Part shown: positions 1 to 6,805 of the stretch, in pieces
How the letters are laid out: each line of letters begins with the position of its first letter
How positions within the stretch are numbered: the first letter of the stretch is position 1
NCBI GenBank assembly: GCA_043783155.1
Contig: JAYVZS010000098.1
Coordinates: 1-10,719 of the forward strand
Reading direction: 5' to 3'
Length of the DNA stretch: 10,719 nt
DNA from: JAPLDA01 sp043783155
Lineage (GTDB): Bacteria > Bacteroidota > Bacteroidia > AKYH767-A > 2013-40CM-41-45
Notes under the pieces: generated by a model
The model's input: the letters and a program-made list of their open reading frames with translations, nothing else
What the model was told of the DNA's origin: nothing
Database searches by the model: none
Translations under genes and position numbers: made by a program

Positions 1-2788
1 TCATATGGTAGTCGCCTGTTACAGCAATCACCTTCACGGCTCCGTTTTGAATGGTTGCATTAACGGAAATTATTTTTTTATCATCATCGAAAGACGTAAT
101 GAATAAGGCATTGCCGAGGGTATCACCGTTGAATTGAAGTTTATCAACGTTCAGATTGGAAACGAGTTTGATCTTTTGGTACACATCAGAAACTGTGGCT
201 TTTCCATTGAGCATTCCACCCACTGTAACATCAGATGATTTCAACAATGAATTCAAATGCTGAAGATTAAAATTGCTGAAGTCTACAAAAAGTAAATCCT
301 TCTCATTTTTAGATACCGTTCCCCCGACGTTAATCTGTTCGTCTCCTTTGACGAAATTAAAACCCGTTACGTTGATGGCACTTGAATCAAATACTACTTT
401 GTTACCCGAAGCCAACATCCATTTATCGTGTTGAAGATAGACGGTCGATTCATCAAAGCGCAAGTCGAATTTCTTTGCCGAAGCGAAACTCAGTTCACCT
501 TTCAGGTTCGCCCTGTCTGATGATATGGTGGAATCGGCCATCTGAAGCTGAAACAAAACATGGTTATTATTTGCCTCCGCCGTCAATTGGGAATGTGATA
601 TAAAGGATGAATCGGAATAGTACAACTGATCCGTGCTTAGCTTTAATTTCATTTTTTCATGATCGGCTGTGTTCGTCAGTGAAGTATTTACAAATCTGAA
701 ATTCTTATACCTGATTAAAGGAGACTCAACATTCAATGAAATATTATCAGTGATGCTGTTGAATTTTCCCCTGATGATTGTATTTGGTTCCACCCACCAG
801 GAAGGAAAAAAGTTTTCCGTGAGCACCGACATGTTTTTAAGCCGGATGTTAAAAGTAAAATCCTGGTTACTGACAGTTGATTTCATTGGGAGAACCACGG
901 CAGGAAGGTAACGCGGGAGTACCTGTTTAAAGGCATCTCCCAATGTAGCCAATTCAAATCGTCCGGAAAAAGATGCATCCACGTTATCAGAAACGATGGT
1001 CACCGCACGGTTGGAATTTTCTTTCCGGGAATCAATTCCGAGATGATTGATATGATACATTACTTTATCAAAGCGGAAATCCGTACTGTCAATCTCAATG
1101 CTTCCTTCGAGGTTATCAAATTTATTTCCGCTGAAGTGTGAGACAATTTTTGTTTTCAATTCTTCTTCTCCGCGATACTTGAAAAGATTTAATGTATCGA
1201 GATGCGCTTTACCGATGTCGGCAGTAAAATTAAAATCAGGAACAGCGCCGCTGAAATTTACCATACCGGCAAAATCAAGGTCGATGTTCGGTTCGTGAAT
1301 ATTGAGAGAGCCGCTGAAAAGTTTTTTCGATACCTCTCCGTTCATCTTCATTCCCCGGTAGGTGTAGTTCCTGAATTCAAGCGCTTCAATGGTTCCGATC
1401 AGCTTTGCATCAATGTTATCCAGCTTCAAACCACTGCCATTCACATCGGCACTCATGGTAAGCAGTCCGACATCCTCTGCGGAAATTACTTTTCCAAGAT
1501 TAAAATGATTCGTTGACAGATGGCCGCTGTAAACAGTTGTCTTTTTCTGACGATCTACTTTCACATTCATATCGGAAGACAGAAAGCCGATATCAGTCGT
1601 CACATTTCCAAACGCAACGAAGTCGCTTAAGAAGCCGGTGAACTTCCCTTTGAAATCAACCTTGCCAAGTGCAAAAAGATTCTCAGGAATCTCAACATGC
1701 GCGTGTTCGCTAAACGGCGGCAACGGAATACTTTCAACATCTTTCTTATTCGCCTGCACATCGGTGGCCAGTATATCCATGTATGTTTCTTCAATGACGG
1801 GAAGTCCGGTCATGGCAATGTTTCCTTTGAAAAAAGATTTTTCACCAAACTCTATCGTTACATTTTTTCCTTTGAACCTGCTTACCGTTCCTTTGAAGAG
1901 ACCATCGAGTTTCACTGTGTTATCCATTCCTTTCAGATCGGTCACAAAAAAAGCGATGTCGCCAAACGATACAGAAGAATTCTTAAAATCAGAATTAAAG
2001 TTAACAGCATTTTCAAAATCATCAAATGCCGACATGCTGTCGTACCGAAATGTAAGGTCAGTATGCAGATCCGTTTGCGGCGTGCGGATGATTAATTGTT
2101 TCAGCCGCATCTCATGGGGAGCAATTTTAGCATCGGAAGAAAGTTCATCCAGCTGAAAACCACTTCTGTCTTTGAACCGAAGTTTGCTGATGTTAACAAA
2201 AATTGAATCGTTGACAAATGAAATGTCTTTCAGATCACCATAAATGCCGCTAACATCGAGGTGTCCGAAATCGACACCATCTGGATTCACTATTTTATCT
2301 TCCTTGAAATGTCGGAACGTAACATCTTCGAGTCGTATGTCATTCAATTTTATTTTCCAAGGCGACGAAGATTTGCTGGTATCAGCCGATGCGAAATAAT
2401 CTGTCAGAAATTTAATGTTATCATGTTCTTCTCCATGATAACGCATGAGGTAAAACTTAGCGCCTTTCAATTTAACTTGGCTTAACTCCAGTTTGTGCCT
2501 GGAAGTGCTGAGATCTTTGATGTTGATCAGCAATTCATCAGCATAAAACAGGGTGTTGTGATGTTTGTCTTCGATATACAGATCCCTTAACGAAACGCGT
2601 TCGACAAACTGAATGCTGACTCTGCCAATGGTGACTTTCGTTTTCAGCTGATCAGATAAATAGGACGCGGCACGTTGTGCAAGCCACGTCTGAACCGATT
2701 CTGCCTGGAGAAGAATAAACGTAGTGCCGATCAGCAATAATAAAATTGCTAACACCCAAAGAAAAATACGAGCAACCTTCCTTACCAC
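1..2788 (-). CDS. TamB/AsmA-like envelope protein, partial (C-terminus off the left edge)
   Basis: The minus strand stays open for 929 codons with no stop from GTG 2786-2788 to the window edge. An in-frame TAG lies three codons upstream of the GTG (2795-2797), and no ATG lies between them, so GTG is the only reasonable start; AGGA sits four bases before it. The protein opens with VVRKVARIFLWVLAILLLL, a basic stretch followed by a membrane anchor (about residues 7-27). Then comes an AsmA-like start (SYLSDQLKTKVTIGRVSIQF, and SLRDLYIEDKHHNTLFYADE), followed by long repetitive beta-rich sequence with many short strands and recurring GxxxF/FxGxF patterns. This is the architecture of TamB-type proteins, which form long hydrophobic grooves spanning the periplasm and take part in outer-membrane assembly or phospholipid transport. 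The diagnostic C-terminal TamB (DUF490) domain would lie outside the window, so the family call rests on the N-terminus, the beta-rich body and the divergent tsaD neighbour, an arrangement common in Bacteroidota. No frameshift is seen. Confidence 0.85.
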   Translation of the reverse strand, partial: MVRKVARIFLWVLAILLLLIGTTFILLQAESVQTWLAQRAASYLSDQLKTKVTIGRVSIQFVERVSLRDLYIEDKHHNTLFYADELLINIKDLSTSRHKLELSQVKLKGAKFYLMRYHGEEHDNIKFLTDYFASADTSKSSSPWKIKLNDIRLEDVTFRHFKEDKIVNPDGVDFGHLDVSGIYGDLKDISFVNDSIFVNISKLRFKDRSGFQLDELSSDAKIAPHEMRLKQLIIRTPQTDLHTDLTFRYDSMSAFDDFENAVNFNSDFKNSSVSFGDIAFFVTDLKGMDNTVKLDGLFKGTVSRFKGKNVTIEFGEKSFFKGNIAMTGLPVIEETYMDILATDVQANKKDVESIPLPPFSEHAHVEIPENLFALGKVDFKGKFTGFLSDFVAFGNVTTDIGFLSSDMNVKVDRQKKTTVYSGHLSTNHFNLGKVISAEDVGLLTMSADVNGSGLKLDNIDAKLIGTIEALEFRNYTYRGMKMNGEVSKKLFSGSLNIHEPNIDLDFAGMVNFSGAVPDFNFTADIGKAHLDTLNLFKYRGEEELKTKIVSHFSGNKFDNLEGSIEIDSTDFRFDKVMYHINHLGIDSRKENSNRAVTIVSDNVDASFSGRFELATLGDAFKQVLPRYLPAVVLPMKSTVSNQDFTFNIRLKNMSVLTENFFPSWWVEPNTIIRGKFNSITDNISLNVESPLIRYKNFRFVNTSLTNTADHEKMKLKLSTDQLYYSDSSFISHSQLTAEANNNHVLFQLQMADSTISSDRANLKGELSFASAKKFDLRFDESTVYLQHDKWMLASGNKVVFDSSAINVTGFNFVKGDEQINVGGTVSKNEKDLLFVDFSNFNLQHLNSLLKSSDVTVGGMLNGKATVSDVYQKIKLVSNLNVDKLQFNGDTLGNALFITSFDDDKKIISVNATIQNGAVKVIAVTGDYHM

Positions 2789-2873
2789 AACATCCTAAAA
2801 TTAAGTTTATTTAGTTTTTGTATTCTCTCGTTCAATGAATCCGAAAAATAGTTACCGAATGATTACCATTTAC

Positions 2874-2881
2874 TACTTTTG
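2874..2881 (+). promoter_or_regulatory. Bacteroidota -7 element upstream of tsaD
   Basis: TACTTTTG matches the Bacteroidota consensus TAnnTTTG exactly and ends 40 bases before the GTG start of tsaD. No clear TTG -33 box is present; the best candidate at the right distance is GTTA (2851-2854). The assignment is an inference from motif and position. Confidence 0.45.
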
Positions 2882-2921
2882 AAACGAAAATTTACAGGCA
2901 ATTGTTAACAAGTATCATACC

Positions 2922-4007
2922 GTGAGCGACCAACCGATTTACATTCTGGGCATTGAATCATCGTGTGATGAAACATCAGCGGCGGTGTCGTGCGATACTC
3001 ATGTTTTATCCAACATCATTGCTTCGCAGACGCTGATTCATCGCTACTATGGCGGCGTTGTTCCGGAACTTGCTTCACGCGCGCATCAGCAGAAAATAAT
3101 TCCCGTTGTCGAGGAAGCTCTTCGCACTGCGAAGGTAACCAAAAATGACCTTGATGCTATCGCATTTACACGCGGTCCCGGGTTGATGGGTGCATTGCTT
3201 GTCGGAGTTTCATTTGCAAAAGCATTTGCACTTGCATTGGATGTTCCATTGATTGAAGTGAATCACATGCAGGGACATGTGCTGGCACATTTTATCATAG
3301 AGAGTCATGGTACAAGAGTCAAGAACCAAGATTCCGGATCTCCGATTCACCCTCTCCCTGATCCATCCATTCAAACCCCTCGCTTTCCATTTATTTGTCT
3401 CACAGTGTCTGGGGGCCATACACAAATTCTCCTCGTAAAAAATCATCTCGAGATGGAAATCATCGGTGAAACGCTGGATGATGCGGCCGGTGAAGCATTT
3501 GATAAAGCGGCAAAAATTCTTGGTCTCGATTATCCGGGCGGACCCTTGGTTGACGAATACGCAAAACGGGGAAATCATTCCGCATATAAATTCCCTCATC
3601 CTCAGATTGAAAAATATAATTTCAGTTTCAGCGGACTAAAGACAGCTTTTCTTTATTTCATACGGGATCATGTAAAAGATGATCCGCAGTTTATTGAAAA
3701 AAATCTTGCAGACATTTGTGCGTCTATTCAATTTACGATCGTGGAAATCCTGATCCGGAAATTAATCAGAGTTTCGGAGGATACGGGAATCACTGAAATT
3801 GCTATCGCCGGCGGAGTAAGCGCCAATTCGGGATTACGGAAAGCACTTGAAAACGCAGCATCACAATATGGATGGAAAGTTTTCATTCCGAAATTTGAGT
3901 ATTGCACCGACAATGCAGCCATGATTGCCATCACCGGTTTTTTCAAGTATCAGAAAAAAGATTTTGCTGACCAGAGTGTTACTCCGCTTGCGCGATTGAG
4001 ATTTTGA
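2922..4007 (+). CDS. tsaD: tRNA N6-adenosine threonylcarbamoyltransferase TsaD
   Basis: This enzyme transfers the threonylcarbamoyl group from TC-AMP to A37 of ANN-decoding tRNAs (t6A synthesis), working in the cytoplasm with TsaB and TsaE. The 361-residue protein has the family signatures in order: GIESSCDETSAAV (10-22), GGVVPELASRAH (44-55), RGPGLMGAL (84-92), the metal-binding HMQGH (H115, H119), SGGHTQ (163-168), the DDAAGEAFDKAAK block (186-198), IAGGVSAN (295-302) and CTDNAAM with metal ligand D330. The start is GTG: an in-frame TGA lies at 2880-2882 and no ATG intervenes. One oddity is a loop of about 20-25 extra residues (about 128-152) between the HMQGH helix and the FPFICLTVSGG strand, where homologues are usually short. 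The flanking core motifs are intact, so the enzyme should be functional. It is transcribed away from the TamB-like gene. Confidence 0.97.
   Translation: MSDQPIYILGIESSCDETSAAVSCDTHVLSNIIASQTLIHRYYGGVVPELASRAHQQKIIPVVEEALRTAKVTKNDLDAIAFTRGPGLMGALLVGVSFAKAFALALDVPLIEVNHMQGHVLAHFIIESHGTRVKNQDSGSPIHPLPDPSIQTPRFPFICLTVSGGHTQILLVKNHLEMEIIGETLDDAAGEAFDKAAKILGLDYPGGPLVDEYAKRGNHSAYKFPHPQIEKYNFSFSGLKTAFLYFIRDHVKDDPQFIEKNLADICASIQFTIVEILIRKLIRVSEDTGITEIAIAGGVSANSGLRKALENAASQYGWKVFIPKFEYCTDNAAMIAITGFFKYQKKDFADQSVTPLARLRF
3314..3334 (+). repeat. Three tandem 7-bp units inside tsaD
   Basis: AAGAGTC, AAGAACC and AAGATTC lie head to tail (consensus AAGANYC). Three units make 21 bases, so the reading frame is kept. 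The array encodes part of the extra loop of TsaD. Short heptameric repeats of this style are usually intergenic in Bacteroidota; that comparison is from memory. Confidence 0.6.
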
Positions 4008-4124
4008 ATTTCAGAGTAAAATTTGTTAGCTTATTGAGTTCGTAAAATGACAGAATACTGATAAAGTCAACGGAATATTTTCTTTTATTTGTCAGATTAC
4101 AAAACTCCATTTACAGATTCCTTT

Positions 4125-5213
4125 GTGAAAAAAAAATACCTGTTATTATTTCCTGCTTTGATTGTAATTGTAGTTGCAGGTTCCATGCAAAAAGTTCAGC
4201 ATTCTGCTGTTAAACCGCTTGCAGAAGATTCTGCCATTCATTATCCGCAGGAAAAGCATTTGAAGAATGTTCGCCAGGTCTCCTTTGGCGGCGATAATGC
4301 AGAAGCGTATTTCAGTTTCGACGATACACGGTTTGTTTTTCAGGCAACAAATAAAAAATGGAATACAGAGTGTGATCAGATTTATTATTCAAATGTTGAT
4401 GTTTTTAATCCAATCATTTTAAGTACCGGCAATGGCCGATCAACGTGCTCCTTTTTTTTACCGGGAGATACTACAATCCTGTATGCCTCCACGCATCTTG
4501 GGTCTATTGAATGTCCGATGAAACCTGCTCCACGAGCCGATCATAAATATATATGGCCAATCTATAAAAGCTTCGACATTTTTGTTGCTGACATGAGAGG
4601 TCACATCATTAAACAACTGACCAATTCTCCTGGTTATGATGCGGAAGCGACCGTAAGTCCAATGGGAGATAAAATTGTTTTTACATCTGTTCGCAATGGT
4701 GACATTGATCTTTATACGATGAACATCGACGGCAGCGATGTAAAGCAGGTGACGCATGAACTTGGCTACGATGGAGGGGCATTTTTTTCAGCAGATGGAA
4801 AAAAACTTCTCTTCCGTGCATCTCGTCCGAAGACAGAAGAAGAAATTAGAACATACAAAGATTTACTGAAGCAGGGTTTGGTGATGCCAACCGACATGGA
4901 ACTTTTTACCTGTAATGTCGATGGTTCTGACATGAAACAAATCACGCATCTCGGAGGAGCCAACTGGGCTCCTTATTATTCTCCCGACGGAAAGAAAGTT
5001 ATTTTCTCCAGTAATCACGTCAGCAAGGGTTACCATTTTAATTTGTGGATGTGTAATCTTGACGGAACAGGTGCCGAGCAAATTACATACGACAATGTGT
5101 TCGATGCTTTTCCTGTTTTTTCGAGGGACGGAAAAAAATTAATCTGGTCTTCGAACCGGAATAACGGCGGCACCCACGACACCAATTTATTTATTGCTGA
5201 CTGGCAGAATTAA
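4125..5213 (+). CDS. Secreted TolB-like PD40 beta-propeller protein
   Basis: The protein has an N-terminal signal or anchor (VKKKYLLLFPALIVIVVAGS) followed by several PD40/WD40-like propeller blades. Recognisable blades, numbered from the GTG, include SPMGDKIVFTSVRNGDIDLYTMNIDG (about 178-203), FSADGKKLLFRASR (221-234), YSPDGKKVIFSSN (285-297) and FSRDGKKLIWSSNR (333-346). The recurring DGKK and NIDG/NVDG/NLDG turns are typical of TolB-type propellers. The frame is also open from TTG at 4089, which would add 12 residues. I prefer GTG 4125 because it puts the lysines directly before the hydrophobic core, as in a signal peptide. There is no lipobox cysteine, so it is probably periplasmic, exported or anchored. 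No tolA, tolQ, tolR or pal lies nearby, so a Tol-Pal role is not supported; binding or scaffold roles are possible. Five cysteines occur in the propeller region (among them those in TEC, STC and IEC); any disulfide pairing is unknown. Confidence 0.85.
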   Translation: MKKKYLLLFPALIVIVVAGSMQKVQHSAVKPLAEDSAIHYPQEKHLKNVRQVSFGGDNAEAYFSFDDTRFVFQATNKKWNTECDQIYYSNVDVFNPIILSTGNGRSTCSFFLPGDTTILYASTHLGSIECPMKPAPRADHKYIWPIYKSFDIFVADMRGHIIKQLTNSPGYDAEATVSPMGDKIVFTSVRNGDIDLYTMNIDGSDVKQVTHELGYDGGAFFSADGKKLLFRASRPKTEEEIRTYKDLLKQGLVMPTDMELFTCNVDGSDMKQITHLGGANWAPYYSPDGKKVIFSSNHVSKGYHFNLWMCNLDGTGAEQITYDNVFDAFPVFSRDGKKLIWSSNRNNGGTHDTNLFIADWQN

Positions 5214-5392
5214 TGTGATCATTTTATCGCGAAGACGCCATTTGACTTGTTGTGTTTCTGAATCCTGCATTTATTATTGATTCAAAAATTTCAATGCTCG
5301 TTGTGCCCGATTCATTATTGATGCTTGGTTTTCTAAGCTTAAGGAACACCTGAATTCAATCACGTAAAAAGTAATTTCTCAGACGAAACCAT

Positions 5393-5400
5393 TATCTTTA
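5393..5400 (+). promoter_or_regulatory. Possible -7 element upstream of the DinB-like gene
   Basis: TATCTTTA differs from TAnnTTTG only at the last base and ends 26 bases before the ATG. No -33 TTG is seen at the usual distance. The same octamer occurs at a similar distance before mutL, which modestly supports it. Confidence 0.3.
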
Positions 5401-5426
5401 CGTTCCATTATTAACAGTGATCTATC

Positions 5427-5951
5427 ATGCATGAAGAATTTTTAAACGAACTGAAGTCGACATCGAACGAATTACTTCAACGTGTTAACGCACTTTCAGA
5501 AGCCCAGTTGAAATATAAAGTTAACCCGAATGTCTGGAGCATTCATGAATGTTATGAACACATTGTGATTACTGAGATTGCAGTGTATAGAATTTTAATG
5601 CAAACGTCTTCGGCTGATGCCACTTCATCTGTAACAGAAAAAATCGGGCGGGAGCGGATGGAAAAAATTCTTCTTGACCGTTCGAGAAAAGCGGAAGCGC
5701 CTGACGATGTGAAACCAATCGGCAGATTCAGCAGTCTCGATGATCTTACACAAAAATTTACCGGCAACAGGGAGCGAATCATCAACGGTTTAAAAGAGAA
5801 TACAATTGTATTCGACAGTAAAATTATTATGCATCCGGTGCTGGGTGAGATGACAAAAAAAGACTGGCTGCATTTTATGATTCATCATTGCCAACGTCAT
5901 TGCAAACAGATTGAAGAGATCAGAGCACTCGTTCAGACGCAGATGATTTGA
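5427..5951 (+). CDS. DinB/YfiT-like metal-binding four-helix protein
   Basis: The 174-residue protein fits the DinB superfamily of small four-helix bundles with a three-histidine metal site. The visible signatures are NPNVWSIHECYEHI near residue 33, whose H45 is the expected first ligand, and IHHCQRH near the C-terminus, giving the HxxxH pair H154/H158. A conserved-looking HPVLGEMTKKDWLHF segment precedes the pair. Superfamily members include thiol-dependent transferases (bacillithiol or mycothiol S-transferases, maleylpyruvate isomerase), DNA-damage-inducible proteins of unknown function and YfiT-type hydrolases; the sequence does not tell which applies here. No signal peptide is present, so it should be cytoplasmic. 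It stands alone, with 213 bp before it and 137 bp after it, and probably has its own promoter. The family assignment is fairly secure; the reaction is unknown. Confidence 0.85.
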   Translation: MHEEFLNELKSTSNELLQRVNALSEAQLKYKVNPNVWSIHECYEHIVITEIAVYRILMQTSSADATSSVTEKIGRERMEKILLDRSRKAEAPDDVKPIGRFSSLDDLTQKFTGNRERIINGLKENTIVFDSKIIMHPVLGEMTKKDWLHFMIHHCQRHCKQIEEIRALVQTQMI

Positions 5952-5964
5952 CAACCTCATTGAC

Positions 5965-6026
5965 CGCCTCCCCGGCCATTCATCCTTTAGGACGAGGCGA
6001 GATGGTAAATGGACTTGTTAAAGTCT
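5965..6026 (+). other. Two small inverted repeats between the DinB-like gene and msrA
   Basis: The first has arms CGCCTC (5965-5970) and GAGGCG (5994-5999), with a smaller TCC-TTTA-GGA hairpin (5983-5992) inside its loop. The second has arms GACTT (6012-6016) and AAGTC (6021-6025) around the tetraloop GTTA, extendable by one G-U pair. Neither is followed by a T run, so a classical intrinsic terminator is not shown. They may help end the upstream transcript or be chance. Confidence 0.3.
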
Positions 6027-6069
6027 GTTAATTTAGATGGCTTGGAAATCCATTCACATTCGTTCAGCG

Positions 6070-6077
6070 TATCTTTG
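6070..6077 (+). promoter_or_regulatory. -7 element just upstream of msrA
   Basis: TATCTTTG is an exact match to TAnnTTTG and ends only 11 bases before the msrA ATG, which would give a leader of only a few bases. A TTG occurs at 6042-6044, but its 25-bp spacing is longer than usual for this promoter type. Confidence 0.45.
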
Positions 6078-6088
6078 AAAAAAATGAA

Positions 6089-6748
6089 ATGAAAAACCGT
6101 TCTCTTGCTTTTGCCTGTTGCCTGCTCATTTCTGTTTCCTTTAGTTCATGCGCTCAACAAAAAAAAGAAAATACAAACAAACCATTACAAAAATATATGT
6201 CAGCAGCAAACCTTGATACGGCAACATTCGGCGCAGGATGTTTTTGGTGTGTAGAAGCGCAGTTTCAGTTATTGGATGGAGTGATTTCTGTGAGTTCTGG
6301 TTTTTCGGGAGGCACTGTAAAAAATCCAAGCTATAAAGAAGTATGCACGGGCTCAACCGGTCATGCCGAAGTATGCCAGATCGTTTACGATACAACGAAA
6401 CTTTCTTATGCGGATATGCTCCAGGCATTCTGGATGTCGCACGATCCGACACAGTTGAATCAACAAGGCAATGACATGGGAACACAGTATCGCTCCGCTA
6501 TTTTTTATCACAACGAAGAGCAGCACAAACTCGCAGATGAACTAAAGAAGAAACTAAATGCTTCCGGTTCTTATGACAAACCAGTGGTGACTGAAATTTC
6601 TCCTTTTACTGTTTTTTATAAAGCGGAAGATTATCACCAGAATTATTTTAATGAAAACGGTGATGCTCCTTATTGCCGTTTTGTGGTGCAGCCGAAAGTG
6701 GAAAAGTTCACAAAAGTGTTTAAGGATAAACTGAAAAAGAAAAACTAA
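6089..6748 (+). CDS. msrA: Peptide-methionine (S)-S-oxide reductase, lipoprotein form
   Basis: MsrA reduces the S epimer of methionine sulfoxide in proteins and free methionine, repairing oxidative damage. The 219-residue protein has a type II signal peptide, a hydrophobic stretch ending FSSC with lipidated C21, followed by a polar linker, so it should be a periplasm-facing membrane lipoprotein. The catalytic domain starts near residue 45 with TFGAGCFWCVEAQF; C51 of GCFWC is the catalytic cysteine and C54 is nearby. Other signatures are GHAEVCQIVYD, the HDPTQLNQQGNDMGTQYRS block, AIFYHNEEQ, EDYHQNYF and a C-terminal APYCRFVVQPKVEKF, whose C196 is a likely resolving cysteine. No MsrB domain is fused or adjacent, so the R epimer must be handled elsewhere. 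The ATG at 6089 is chosen because an earlier ATG (6084) runs into TGA after one codon. The gene is convergent with the ketoacyl synthase gene. Confidence 0.95.
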   Translation: MKNRSLAFACCLLISVSFSSCAQQKKENTNKPLQKYMSAANLDTATFGAGCFWCVEAQFQLLDGVISVSSGFSGGTVKNPSYKEVCTGSTGHAEVCQIVYDTTKLSYADMLQAFWMSHDPTQLNQQGNDMGTQYRSAIFYHNEEQHKLADELKKKLNASGSYDKPVVTEISPFTVFYKAEDYHQNYFNENGDAPYCRFVVQPKVEKFTKVFKDKLKKKN

Positions 6749-6760
6749 GATATTTTTCAA

Positions 6761-6794
6761 CACGAAGACATGAAGATTCCTTTGTGCTTTTGTA
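6761..6794 (+). terminator. Possible hairpin terminator after msrA
   Basis: Arms 6761-6775 and 6780-6794 flank the four-base loop ATTC. Read as plus-strand RNA, 13 of 15 positions can pair, four of them as G-U. The left arm is itself two near-identical octamers, ACACGAAG and ACATGAAG (6760-6775). No good T run follows. It lies 12 bases after the msrA stop in the 57-bp convergent gap. On the minus strand the G-U pairs become A-C mismatches, so it would serve msrA rather than the ketoacyl synthase gene. Confidence 0.35.
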
Positions 6795-6805
6795 GTACTA
6801 CTCTT

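Noticed and set aside
382..2485. Several open frames on the plus strand
   Set aside because: They all lie opposite the single 929-codon TamB-like frame, have low-complexity or uncharacteristic translations, and show no motif or start signal.
2843..2850. Minus-strand TATTTTTC as a promoter for the TamB-like gene
   Set aside because: It is one base off TAnnTTTG, but no TTG or TTTG lies at a workable distance upstream, and AT-rich matches of this quality arise easily by chance.
4089..4124. TTG at 4089 as the start of the TolB-like protein
   Set aside because: It would put 12 polar residues before the lysines of the signal peptide; GTG 4125 gives a standard signal sequence. It cannot be fully excluded.
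6792..6801. Perfect 10-bp palindrome GTAGTACTAC
   Set aside because: It is short, partly overlaps the better msrA hairpin and has no loop or T run; it is likely chance.
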